Shown: positions 1 through 7,024, counted from the first letter of the stretch. The stretch is DNA of 21,000 nucleotides from an uncultured Propionibacterium sp. (GCA_938036835.1 CALHWB010000030.1:1-21000); one strand, 5' to 3'. The notes: a model not told the origin generated them from the letters alone. Made by a program: numbers and translations.

Positions 1-202
1 CCGGGGCAGCCGCCGGTTGTGCCGCGGGCCGGAACGGCGCGGTGCCCGCCGGCGGTGCCGGCAGATTGGGTGCCACGCTCGTGGCGGCGGTGCTTGCGTC
101 GGGCTGCCGTCCGCTGACTGGACGCGCGGCGGCATCGGAGCGGGGCGGGAACCGCCCAGCGAAGGCGCTAGGGGTCGGTTCCGGGCGCGCTGACTCAGAC
201 AT
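1..202 (-). CDS. N-terminal part of a Pro/Ala-rich protein (partial, runs off left edge)
   Basis: An open frame of 67 codons starts at ATG 202-200 on the minus strand and continues past base 1 without a stop. A good ribosome binding site, GAGGAG, lies 5 bases before the ATG (plus-strand ctcctc, 208-213), so the start is well supported. The visible protein begins MSESARPEPTPSAFAGRF and is rich in Pro, Ala, Arg and Thr with no hydrophobic segment, so it looks like a disordered N-terminal tail. The function cannot be told from this part. It lies 128 bases downstream of the PEP carboxykinase gene on the same strand and could be co-transcribed with it or have its own promoter (a weak TATGCT lies at about 228-233). 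Confidence 0.6.
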   Translation of the reverse strand, partial: MSESARPEPTPSAFAGRFPPRSDAAARPVSGRQPDASTAATSVAPNLPAPPAGTAPFRPAAQPAAAP

Positions 203-330
203 GAGGTCTCCTCAACAGGCTGCTGCCAGCATACGTGGTTGTTGGCTCGCCGCCGTCTGGCCCATGGCAAGGGCTCGACTGCCGACTGGGGCCGATGCCG
301 AACGCCTACACCGTCAGCCGCAGCGTGACC

Positions 331-3300
331 TCAGCGGAAGGCGGCCTGCCGGCCGATGGTGCCCACGAGCGCCTGCCGATAGGCGGGGCTGCTGACCCGT
401 TCGTATTCGGCGCGGGCCGCAGCGCTGCGAGCGGCCAGATTCAACCGGTCACCCACCAGGGAGTTCTCCGGCGCGCCGGAAAACTCCCGCAGGCGTGCCA
501 GCACCCGTTCCTGATGGCTGACGTCGCCGGCCTGCTTGGCGTCGAGCCGGGCCGCATACCAATCGCTGGCCAAAATGGCCTCGCGGGTGAACTGCCGACG
601 GAACTCGGCATCGTCCAAGGCCAGGCCCTCGCCGGTGCGACCGTTGACCATGATCTCCAGCAGACCCCGCAACGGGGGAACGGCCAGTTCGACGCCACCA
701 TCGTTGAAATACGCCTGGGCCACACGCTGATGCGTGGTGACGATGACCGCCATCGATTCGGCGAAGATCGCCTCGTCCTGCAGTTCGGGCCGCAGCATCT
801 CCTCGGTGAACACGACATCGGGATGCAGGAAGATGCGTCCGAAATAGGTGCTTGCGAAGCGCGCGTTGATACGGTATCCCAGCCGGGAGGCCAGCACCGG
901 TCGTCCCTGGAACTCGTAATCGGTCAGCCGGTCCAGGTAGCCATCGGCTATCAGGTTGGCGGCCAGGCGTTCCTGCGGCCACATCCTGCTGAACAGCTCG
1001 GGCACCAGCATCGAGATGTCGTGGTCCACGCGCACCTTGGGCCCGATATAGCCGGCCGAGCTCAGCCAGCCGTCATAGCCGGTCAGCGCGTAGGCCAGGA
1101 AATTGTTGTTCAGGTCGACGATCGGGGCGATCGCGTTGAACGGTCCCTTGGTCAGCGCGCCTTCCGATCCGGCGCCGGTGGTGGAGGGCGACTTGCCGGT
1201 CATGGAGGAAATGAACTCCATGAACAGCTCCGGCAGTTCCATGTAGTGCAGCGGGTTGTAGACACACAGCGGCGGGACGCCCTCCTCCTTCGGATTGTTG
1301 CGCCGGCCGGCCGCCACCACATCCACCGGCAGCGGAGCGAATCGGTCGCTGGGCAGCTTGCGTACCAGGTGACTCGCCAGGTCGGCTGCCGCGGTGGCCT
1401 CCGGGTTGGCGATATCGGGACGAACCTGCAAATAGCGCGGATTCCTGGAGCGTTTACCCCCGACCAGTCGCGGCTGATCGGAGGCGATCCAGAACCTGGG
1501 CGAGGTTTCCGCCTGGCTGGCCACCTTGCGGACCAGCTCCGCCATCGGCTCGGTGTACTCGCTGAAGGCCTGGGCGTTCTCCATCAGTTCCAGGGCGTCG
1601 GCGCGTTGCAGCGGCTCGAAGTTGGAGATGAAGGTGCCCGGCCGCGACAGATCCTGCTCGGCCTGTTTGTCGTAACCGCGGTGGATGGCATCGTCGGGCC
1701 GCTGGAAGAGCAGCTGCTCGCAATTCTGAACGTATTTGCGTGGCAGCCCCCGCTGATTGTCGAAGCCGGCGGGGGCCTGCTCGAACGGCGGGGCGACTGT
1801 CGAGGCTGTGATGTCGTCCTCGGTCTGCACCTTGATCGCGGGGCTGAAGTCCGGTCGCAGGGTGAACAACCGCCAGGAGCCGTCCGGCTGGAAGCCGACC
1901 CGCAGCTGGTTGGCGATGATCTTGTCGCCCTCCAGGCGCACGGCATTGCCCGGGCGGCCGTTCATGGTGCCCACACTGAAGTGGCTGCGCCAGTCATCGC
2001 CCCATTCGGGTTTGTAATAGCGCTTGACGGTGAACAGGATCTCTTTCACCTGGGCCGGGATGGCACGCAGGAAGTGGTTGTAGTCGTCGGTGTATTCGCC
2101 GCTCGGGGTGAGCAGCTTGATGACCGAGCCCAGGGAACGCCGCGGCGACAGGATCGGGCGGCGGTCCTTGCCATTGCGCGCCTGATCGACATATCGATCC
2201 GAGTAGTCCGAATCCAGCAGCCGCTGGACCTGGCGGATATCGTCGTCGAAATCCGCGGCGTAGGCGTTGTCGAACACGAAGGCGTCCGAGATCGACTTGC
2301 TGATCTCCGACTTCCCGCCGCCGGACACGGTGGCCGGCTTGTGACAGCTGGTGGATATCGGCGAAACCCCGATCAGGTGCCATTGGGTGACGTCCAGTTC
2401 CCGATGCTTGGCGTAGACCCGGTAGCCATTCGGGGTGATGTAGACCTTACCGGCCAGCAACTTGATGGTCTGGGTCCCGCCGGTCTCGGCCGGCCAGCTC
2501 ACCGTCTGCTCGCGCATCGAATAGCTGGCCCCACCGGGTACCAGAACCAGATGCGGGTGCAGTCGGTCCAGGGCGTGGCCCTCGGGCTGGGGGTCGAAAC
2601 GATCCGGCTCACGGGCCAGCACCTCGGCGATGGTGTAGTCGGCCGGGGTGTAGTCATCGTGGAAGTCCTGGCCCAGGTTGTAGGCGGGGAATACCTGGGC
2701 GCCGCCGGAATGCTCCTCTTCCGCGCAGCCCAGCAGGTTGGCCGCATAGGAAAGCTGGGTCTTGACCTCCTTCTTGCAGTAGCCGAAATAGTTGTCGGCG
2801 ATGACGGTGACCATCACGCCACGTTCGTCGCGGGCACAGCATTTGAAGGCCTTGCCGTCGTTGTAGAGCTCGTCTGCGCGCCGCCAGCATTGGCCATCGC
2901 GGCGTTCGCGTTCGGTGGCCTCGTCCCAGGGCGGCAGTCCCAATGACTTCTTGGTCATCTTGGTCAGGTGTGGGGCCAGCACGACGCAGCCGGTATGCCC
3001 TGACCATCCGGTCGGGTCCAGTGCGGCATCGTTCTGGGGCAGTTGGGGGTCGCCGGCATTGCCGAAGATGGCTTCGACGAAGTCGAGATTGCACACCAGT
3101 CCGCCGGGCACGATGAAGCGGGTCTCCATGGTCCGGGCGGGGCCCTGCCCGGGCACCGCCGGCACCACCAGCGGCCGCATCAGCAGGGAGACGAAGCAGG
3201 CCGCCGGTGTGGCCTGGTTCGCGGTGAAGGGCAGCACCATGTCGTCGTGTGGGGGCTGGAAGGCTAGTTCCAGCAACCGGGCAAAGACCTCCTTGCGAAC

Positions 3301-3729
3301 CGCGATCTTGTCGTCGGGAATCGGCAAACCGCCCTGGGCGACGTGGAACACCCCGGCGGTGGTGCGGCGGTCGTTGGCCGGGTTGTGCAGCACGCCATTG
3401 GCCAATCGGTAGCTGGCCAGTAGGGGGGAGCGGAATTCGTCCCCATCGGCGGGCAGGCTCAGCCCACGGGCCAGCCCCGCCTGGTCCAGGATCAGGGTCT
3501 GGCGGGGCAGCTGCGGCTTCACCGGCGAGTCGGCGAGATAGTCGTCCAGGAAGTCCTGAATGCGCTGGTCGGCGGGGCATAGTCGATCCGATAACCGGCG
3601 TGAGAGTTCTCGCTGGCGGGCCAGCAGCGGTTCCACGAGGCCAATCTCGCCATCACCGGTGGTGGGACGCGGGAGTTCGAGTAGTGCCAGGCGCAGATTG
3701 ATCGCAGCGGTCAAGTTCTCGTTACCCAT
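331..3729 (-). CDS. Pyrophosphate-dependent phosphoenolpyruvate carboxykinase (PPi-PEPCK, PEP carboxytransphosphorylase)
   Basis: This 1132-residue cytoplasmic protein matches in length and remembered sequence the PPi-type PEPCK of propionic acid bacteria and Entamoeba (EC 4.1.1.38), which interconverts PEP + CO2 + Pi and oxaloacetate + PPi. That supplies C4 acids to the propionate cycle without using ATP or GTP. Visible signs are a glycine-rich P-loop-like segment SGGGKSEIS at about residues 469-477, a conserved-looking DNYFGYCKKEVKTQLSYAAN block at about 312-331, and STTGAGSEGALTKGPFN at about 849-865. There is no signal peptide or membrane segment. The frame stays open upstream to a TTG at 3819, but I prefer ATG 3729 because MGNENLTAAINLRL starts the folded part. 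The ribosome site is weak (GTGAGAC). The gene stands alone. The identification is from family recall, not a search; the alternative is a hypothetical protein of the same family with unproven substrate. Confidence 0.72.
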   Translation of the reverse strand: MGNENLTAAINLRLALLELPRPTTGDGEIGLVEPLLARQRELSRRLSDRLCPADQRIQDFLDDYLADSPVKPQLPRQTLILDQAGLARGLSLPADGDEFRSPLLASYRLANGVLHNPANDRRTTAGVFHVAQGGLPIPDDKIAVRKEVFARLLELAFQPPHDDMVLPFTANQATPAACFVSLLMRPLVVPAVPGQGPARTMETRFIVPGGLVCNLDFVEAIFGNAGDPQLPQNDAALDPTGWSGHTGCVVLAPHLTKMTKKSLGLPPWDEATERERRDGQCWRRADELYNDGKAFKCCARDERGVMVTVIADNYFGYCKKEVKTQLSYAANLLGCAEEEHSGGAQVFPAYNLGQDFHDDYTPADYTIAEVLAREPDRFDPQPEGHALDRLHPHLVLVPGGASYSMREQTVSWPAETGGTQTIKLLAGKVYITPNGYRVYAKHRELDVTQWHLIGVSPISTSCHKPATVSGGGKSEISKSISDAFVFDNAYAADFDDDIRQVQRLLDSDYSDRYVDQARNGKDRRPILSPRRSLGSVIKLLTPSGEYTDDYNHFLRAIPAQVKEILFTVKRYYKPEWGDDWRSHFSVGTMNGRPGNAVRLEGDKIIANQLRVGFQPDGSWRLFTLRPDFSPAIKVQTEDDITASTVAPPFEQAPAGFDNQRGLPRKYVQNCEQLLFQRPDDAIHRGYDKQAEQDLSRPGTFISNFEPLQRADALELMENAQAFSEYTEPMAELVRKVASQAETSPRFWIASDQPRLVGGKRSRNPRYLQVRPDIANPEATAAADLASHLVRKLPSDRFAPLPVDVVAAGRRNNPKEEGVPPLCVYNPLHYMELPELFMEFISSMTGKSPSTTGAGSEGALTKGPFNAIAPIVDLNNNFLAYALTGYDGWLSSAGYIGPKVRVDHDISMLVPELFSRMWPQERLAANLIADGYLDRLTDYEFQGRPVLASRLGYRINARFASTYFGRIFLHPDVVFTEEMLRPELQDEAIFAESMAVIVTTHQRVAQAYFNDGGVELAVPPLRGLLEIMVNGRTGEGLALDDAEFRRQFTREAILASDWYAARLDAKQAGDVSHQERVLARLREFSGAPENSLVGDRLNLAARSAAARAEYERVSSPAYRQALVGTIGRQAAFR

Positions 3730-3768
3730 GACACCAGTCTCACAGATCGATACCGGGCCGGCCCGGCG

Positions 3769-3789
3769 GGCCGGCAAATTGGCCGGCAA
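3769..3789. repeat. Two 9-base direct repeats about 40 bp upstream of PPi-PEPCK
   Basis: GGCCGGCAA occurs at 3769-3777 and again at 3781-3789, a period of 12 bases. The nearby sequence 3755-3775 is itself rich in GGCC/CCGG palindromes. The position just before the PEPCK start could suit a regulator, but such GC-rich words are common in this genome. Confidence 0.3.
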
Positions 3790-4144
3790 TGGTGGCGGCC
3801 CGGTAACCGTCCGGGGCAACGAACGGTGCCGAGTGGGTGTTCGAGGCGCCGGGCGGCCCGGTCGGCCGAAGCCAGGCGGCTCCTGGGGGATCCGGCACCG
3901 GCTGCCGGCGGTTGCGGACGGTGGCGTGGGTCACCGAATTACGCGACTGTAGTTCAAATGCGCGAGTTGCCGTTTGCCGGCGGATGGGCGAACAATGGTG
4001 CCCACGGCGCGGCAAGCGCCGGTGAGCATGAGGCAGGATGCGCTGGCGGGGGCCCACCTCTCGCCACGTCGGTAGGGTGACGGGCCGGCGGGATCCTGCA
4101 AGTGTTCATGGTGGCCGGAAGCGTCACACCATCTTCGGTACACC

Positions 4145-4177
4145 TGGGCCCCGGAGTCTCCCCGATTCCGGGGCCCA
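4145..4177 (-). terminator. Strong hairpin, probable terminator of the minus-strand gene at 4347-5003
   Basis: TGGGCCCCGGA (4145-4155) pairs perfectly with TCCGGGGCCCA (4167-4177), 11 base pairs around an 11-base loop. No U-run follows on either strand, which is usual for actinobacterial terminators. It lies between the DinB-like gene and the PEPCK gene, both on the minus strand, so it would insulate the two transcripts. Confidence 0.5.
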
Positions 4178-4247
4178 ATTGCCACATCCGCTCCGGCCCT
4201 TCCCCTCCCCATGGGTTTGCGGTCCCCCGACCCGTCGTCAACTAAAG

Positions 4248-4330
4248 TAGATTGAAGGGTCGTTTGGTGGCAACTGGGCACGACGGTCATGGCAACCGGG
4301 TTGCCAAAGCGGTTCGATTCCCGGCCCTCC
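4248..4330 (+). other. tRNA-like sequence (possible tRNA remnant or structured RNA)
   Basis: A T-arm-like consensus GGTTCGATTCC is present at 4311-4321. GAAGGGTC (4254-4261) pairs with GGCCCTCC (4323-4330) with one A-C mismatch and one wobble. Between them TCGT/ACGA (4260-4263/4280-4283) and CGGT/ACCG (4284-4287/4295-4298, 7-base loop) could form small arms. A -10-like TAGATT lies at 4248-4253. However, the T-stem does not pair, the acceptor is offset from the T-arm, and the anticodon-like loop has A where U33 should be. It is therefore not a normal tRNA. A rival hairpin GGCAAC-CGG-GTTGCC (4291-4305) is also possible. Confidence 0.25.
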
Positions 4331-4346
4331 CGGGTCTGGCCGGTAG

Positions 4347-5003
4347 TCACATGCCGAGCCGGGCCTGTTTCAGCGGCCGCACCCGGGCCTCCTCGCCGAC
4401 GAACTCCAGTTCGGCCACCCGGCCGCGGCCGGTCAGCCACAGCACCAGTTCCTGGGCCTCGCCTCGGACGGTGACCGGTTGCCGGCCGGTGACCACCGCC
4501 GCGAGCTCCCGGCCACGGCGCCCGTCCACGACGCGCTGCAACAGCACCCCGCAACCCGGCCGGCGCAGTCTGCGGCTGGCCAGCCAGATGGCGGTGCTCC
4601 ACAACCAATCATCCTGGTCCCGGGAGAGCACCCGAGGACGCACCCGGCCCCGCCCGGCCCGGCGTAGGTCTTCGTGATGGACGAAGAATTCCAGCGAATC
4701 GGCCCAGGTGGCCAGCCGGGTGGTTCGCCACGGACTCCGCCGCCTCGGGCCCCGCCGGATCAAGGCCACCAACTCGTCGAAATCGTGCCGCGAGCGCAGC
4801 CTCGCCATGGCTTGGCGCGTCCGGGCCGCGAGCCCCGGCACCAGAATGCCCAGCGCCGCCAGCGAGCAGGATTCCCGGATCAGCAGATGGCAGGCCAGGT
4901 CGTGGGCGTCCCAGCCTTCGCACAGGGTGGGGGCGTCGGGGCCGGCTGCGGCGAGCAGTTCGCATAGTTCGCGGCGTTCGCTGGCGGCTAGGTCCGGGGT
5001 CAT
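4347..5003 (-). CDS. TIGR03085-type DinB/maleylpyruvate isomerase-like metal-binding protein
   Basis: A 218-residue soluble protein that starts MTPDLAASERRELCELL and carries the block PTLCEGWDAHDLACHLLIRE (residues 25-44), followed later by EFFVHHEDLRR (105-115). These are the hallmarks of the actinobacterial TIGR03085 family, a four-helix-bundle DinB/YfiT-like fold related to mycothiol-dependent maleylpyruvate isomerase. His39, His109 and His110 are the likely metal ligands. The family's reaction is unknown; thiol-S-transferase-like activity is only a guess from the fold. The ATG at 5003 lies 6 bases after a TAGCCT hexamer, which suggests a leaderless transcript rather than a missing ribosome site. 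The gene is monocistronic and ends before the tRNA-like stretch. Confidence 0.75.
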   Translation of the reverse strand: MTPDLAASERRELCELLAAAGPDAPTLCEGWDAHDLACHLLIRESCSLAALGILVPGLAARTRQAMARLRSRHDFDELVALIRRGPRRRSPWRTTRLATWADSLEFFVHHEDLRRAGRGRVRPRVLSRDQDDWLWSTAIWLASRRLRRPGCGVLLQRVVDGRRGRELAAVVTGRQPVTVRGEAQELVLWLTGRGRVAELEFVGEEARVRPLKQARLGM

Positions 5004-5009
5004 GGCTCG

Positions 5010-5015
5010 AGGCTA
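5010..5015 (-). promoter_or_regulatory. -10 box for leaderless start of the DinB-like gene
   Basis: The minus strand reads TAGCCT, then six bases (CGAGCC), then ATG at 5003. A TANNNT box six to seven bases before the start codon is the typical layout of actinobacterial leaderless promoters. No clear -35 is seen. Confidence 0.4.
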
Positions 5016-5083
5016 ACCCAACCGGGCGGTGGGCGGCGCTCGCGGACGGCAATCCCGCGCGGTCAGGCACGTACCCCATGATT

Positions 5084-5192
5084 CGAAAACGATCGTTTTT
5101 GCACCGGTTGGCGGTATGTCGTGTGATCCGCGTAGGTTGGCGACGAAAGGGCAGTCAAAACCCCCACCGAAACCAGTGATAGATCGTTTTCG
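5084..5192. promoter_or_regulatory. hix/res-like palindromic site and inverted copy upstream of the AbiE-like operon
   Basis: A perfect 14-base palindrome AAAACGATCGTTTT lies at 5086-5099. The 11-base word CGAAAACGATC (5084-5094) returns in inverted orientation at 5182-5192. GGTTGGCG is also directly repeated at 5106-5113 and 5135-5142. Two A/T-rich arms around a central AT dinucleotide resemble the crossover sites of Hin-family invertases (core GAAAACC-AA-GGTTTTTG). The ~110 bp span is like a multi-part resolvase res site. The inverted copy overlaps the expected -35 region of the downstream operon, so a plain operator is equally possible. Confidence 0.5.
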
Positions 5193-5202
5193 GCTGAGCC
5201 GG

Positions 5203-5208
5203 TAGGCT
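5203..5208 (+). promoter_or_regulatory. Candidate -10 box of the AbiE-like operon
   Basis: TAGGCT lies 12 bases before the AAGGAGG ribosome site (5222-5228 region) and about 26 bases before the ATG at 5235. The inverted GATCGTTTTC copy at 5182-5191 would sit at the -35 position. A second TANNNT box (TAGGTT, 5133-5138, with TTGGCG at 5108-5113) lies between the two inverted copies. Confidence 0.35.
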
Positions 5209-5234
5209 GGTAGTGAGATGAAAGGAGGCAGGCC

Positions 5235-5567
5235 ATGGCTGAGGTGACAGCGACTCGCGTGCGGTTCCGCGACGTCAAGCCCTATGACGTGCCCGCGTCG
5301 CTCGACGAGTTGCGCGGGCCCTATGACGGGCCCATCGACCTGCCTCACTCTGTGCGCTGGCAGGCTGATCGGCTCGGTGTGGATGTGTCGAACCTGGGCT
5401 GGCGTCGTATGGCCTACCAGGCGTTGCTCGCCGAGGGGACTGCTGACGAGCAGGGCCGCTTGATGAACCGGGATCGGCTCATCGAGACGTGGCCGATCCT
5501 GAATATGGACCCGCACGTGCGCGCCTTGTGGGAGGGACGGTTCCCCCGGCTTCGGGTGGCTGTGTGA
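5235..5567 (+). CDS. Small protein, putative antitoxin partner of AbiEii-like nucleotidyltransferase
   Basis: A 110-residue acidic/basic mixed soluble protein with a very strong ribosome site (AAAGGAGG, about 7 bases before the ATG). It carries the conserved-looking segments VKPYDVPASLDELRGP (residues 15-30), DLPHSVRW (35-42), AYQALLAEG (60-68) and LMNRDRLIETWPIL (76-89), ending LWEGRFPRL. I recall similar short proteins encoded just before AbiEii-type nucleotidyltransferases in actinobacteria. On that basis, and from the GTGA overlap with the next gene, I infer an antitoxin role. It is much shorter than classical AbiEi (about 200-280 residues), and I see no clear helix-turn-helix, so it may neutralise by binding rather than by DNA control. 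No membrane segment. Function unproven. Confidence 0.65.
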   Translation: MAEVTATRVRFRDVKPYDVPASLDELRGPYDGPIDLPHSVRWQADRLGVDVSNLGWRRMAYQALLAEGTADEQGRLMNRDRLIETWPILNMDPHVRALWEGRFPRLRVAV

Positions 5568-6136
5568 GCGGTGACCAGGAGGAGCAGCGGCGCATCGCGC
5601 GTCTTGCCCTAGAGGCCGCTGGTGACGAGGCCGGATTCGCCTTGGCCGGTTCGGGTGCGATCCGTGAGCATGGGTTGATCGACCGGCCGACAGAGGACGT
5701 GGACCTGTTCACCGTCCAGCAAGCCGAAACTCGGTTCGGTACGTCGCTTGACCGGATTATCGCCGCGCTGCGTGCAGTTGGCTATACCGTGGAGACCCGT
5801 CGCCGCCAGGATACGTTCGCCCAACTCACCATCGTCAGTGCGCAAGGGCACAGCACTGGCATGGACCTGGGCGTGGACTGGCGGGCTCACCCGCCTGTGC
5901 GGCTGGAGGTCGGGCCCGTGCTGGCCAGGGTCTACGGTCTGACGGCCAGTCAGCTCGACGATGTGAAGACGCGCACCAAGGCGTGGGCGGCAAGCATTCG
6001 CGGCCGAGCCCGGCGGGAGAGTATCCGCAGCGGTCTGCACGAGCGCATTGAGCGGGAGGTGGAACGTCGTCGAGCGGAATCGCGCGGTGACGACGAGCCG
6101 CACCGAGGTGGCCCTGTGGGGCGGGGGAGCCGATGA
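5564..6136 (+). CDS. AbiEii/AbiGii-like nucleotidyltransferase (putative toxin)
   Basis: A 190-residue protein with the nucleotidyltransferase signature ALAGSGAIREHGLIDRPTED followed by VDLF: Gly29-Ser30 and the acidic pair Asp45/Asp47, with Asp101 or Asp105 (GMDLGVDW) as possible third metal ligand. This is the pol-beta/MNT fold of AbiEii (type IV toxin-antitoxin, phage abortive infection), whose members transfer nucleotides to tRNA or protein targets. It is shorter than typical AbiEii (~300 residues), ending in a basic helical tail. I choose GTG 5564 because it overlaps the previous stop (GTGA), indicating translational coupling. The frame is open further up to 5489 but that would overlap the upstream gene by 79 bases. 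It overlaps the recombinase downstream by ATGA. Actual toxicity is inferred only. Confidence 0.75.
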   Translation: MSGDQEEQRRIARLALEAAGDEAGFALAGSGAIREHGLIDRPTEDVDLFTVQQAETRFGTSLDRIIAALRAVGYTVETRRRQDTFAQLTIVSAQGHSTGMDLGVDWRAHPPVRLEVGPVLARVYGLTASQLDDVKTRTKAWAASIRGRARRESIRSGLHERIEREVERRRAESRGDDEPHRGGPVGRGSR

Positions 6137-6717
6137 CTATCGTCGGGTACGCGCGTGTATCCACGCGCGAGCAGAACCCGGCCGCTCAGGAGGCCGAGTT
6201 GCGCGCGGCCGGGGCAGAGCGTGTGTTCGTCGATCACGGTGAGTCCAGCCGTGCGGCCGGCCGGCCGCAGTGGCTGGCGTGCCGGGACTATCTGCGTGGC
6301 GGTGACACGCTGGTGTTCAGGGCGCTGGACCGGCTGGCCGGAAGCGAGGTCATGGCCATCGAGATCGTTCACGACCTGATCGGGCGGGGCGTGAGTATCA
6401 GGAGTCTGACGGGGCCGGCGTTGAGCATCGACACGTCGAGTCCGATGGGCCAGGCCATCGTGGGGATCATGGCGGTGTTCGCTCGGTTGCGGGTGGACAC
6501 GATCCGGGAGAACACCCGGAGGGGCCTGGCCTACGCGCGGGCTCAGGGGAGGGTCGGTGGCCGTCCCACCGTCATGGGTCCGGAGCGGACCGGCGCTGCC
6601 TTGCGTATGAAGGCGCAGGGTCAGAGCAACGCGCATATCGCCACCGTGCTCGGTGTGAGCACGTCGTCGGTACGCCGAGCGCTCGTCCGAGCCCAGAGTG
6701 CCCCTTCGTTCCGATAG
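6133..6717 (+). CDS. Serine recombinase, Hin/resolvase family
   Basis: A 194-residue protein starting MTIVGYARVSTREQ, with catalytic Ser10 and Arg8, then GRP at 43-45, LDRL at 65-68, SIDTSSPMGQ, an E-helix (RVDTIRENTRRG), the minor-groove arm GRVGGRP, and a C-terminal helix-turn-helix (AQGQSNAHIATVLGVSTSSV). The whole length and order match Hin/Pin invertases and Tn3-type resolvases. One oddity: the usual DRLGRS/DRLARS motif reads DRLAGS, so the second active-site arginine (Arg71 of gamma-delta resolvase) is Gly70. The helix preceding the E-helix also lacks the usual ERE pattern. Strand exchange may therefore be impaired and the protein may act mainly in DNA binding. ATG 6133 overlaps the stop of the nucleotidyltransferase gene (ATGA), so it is the third gene of one coupled operon. 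A hix-like site lies upstream of that operon. Confidence 0.88.
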   Translation: MTIVGYARVSTREQNPAAQEAELRAAGAERVFVDHGESSRAAGRPQWLACRDYLRGGDTLVFRALDRLAGSEVMAIEIVHDLIGRGVSIRSLTGPALSIDTSSPMGQAIVGIMAVFARLRVDTIRENTRRGLAYARAQGRVGGRPTVMGPERTGAALRMKAQGQSNAHIATVLGVSTSSVRRALVRAQSAPSFR

Positions 6718-7024
6718 CTGCCTCCTGGTGTGTGGAGGGTCGCGGTCAAGGGTGCCGCTTGCGGCATCGCGTAGCGCCCTTGACGGCGACTCGGAGTGCA
6801 CCATCCTGATGGCATCGGGACGAAGGGTCATCCCGGAATCGCTTTGAGCGCTGGCCCATGGATCATTGATGGACCGCTCGGGCCGGAGAGCGGCGCAACG
6901 CGCTGCGCCGAGGCTCCAGAGGGTGCCTTCCGCAACTCTCGGGCACGACCAGCCAAGAAGCGTTACGCTCCAGTAACCATCGGTGACATGCCACAACCCA
7001 AGCCCCGATATTGAAGGGTAAACG
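6718..7024. other. Gene-poor stretch with two hairpins, downstream of the recombinase
   Basis: About 300 bases with no convincing gene. It contains the compound hairpin at 6745-6784, a second hairpin GGCGCA-ACGCGC-TGCGCC (6892-6909) flanked by GGAG/CTCC, and a 12-base inverted pair CCATC-CT-GATGG (6801-6812). Base composition falls toward its right end, where the lower-GC block begins. Confidence 0.45.
6745..6784 (+). terminator. Compound stem-loop after the AbiE-like/recombinase operon
   Basis: GTCAAGGG (6745-6752) pairs with CCCTTGAC (6777-6784), and inside it TGCCGC-TT-GCGGCA (6753-6766) forms a second perfect hairpin. It begins 28 bases after the recombinase stop codon. No U-run follows, as expected in actinobacteria. 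The word CGGTCAAGGG (6743-6752) recurs at 8276-8285 past the other end of the low-GC block. Confidence 0.45.

Larger units (their letters stand above)
3730..4346. other. Gene-free stretch upstream of PPi-PEPCK
   Basis: About 620 bases with no convincing gene on either strand. Short open frames here lack ribosome sites and known motifs. It holds the presumed leader and promoter of the PEPCK gene, a pair of short direct repeats (3769-3789), a strong hairpin (4145-4177) and a tRNA-like stretch (4248-4330), listed separately. I could not fix a PEPCK promoter; TACAGT on the minus strand near 3950 is only a weak -10 candidate. Confidence 0.5.

Noticed and set aside
235..2946. A 903-codon open frame on the plus strand
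   Set aside because: It is antisense to the PEPCK gene, has no known motifs or ribosome site, and is the usual shadow frame of GC-rich coding DNA.
4248..4330. Calling the tRNA-like stretch a functional tRNA
   Set aside because: No pairing T-stem, no U33 and an offset acceptor; kept only as a tRNA-like sequence.
5084..5192. CRISPR or other repeat array
   Set aside because: Only one palindrome and one inverted copy; no regular repeat-spacer pattern here or elsewhere in the window.
6796..7014. A 72-residue plus-strand gene after the recombinase
   Set aside because: No ribosome site, low-complexity content and hairpins within the frame; no known motif.
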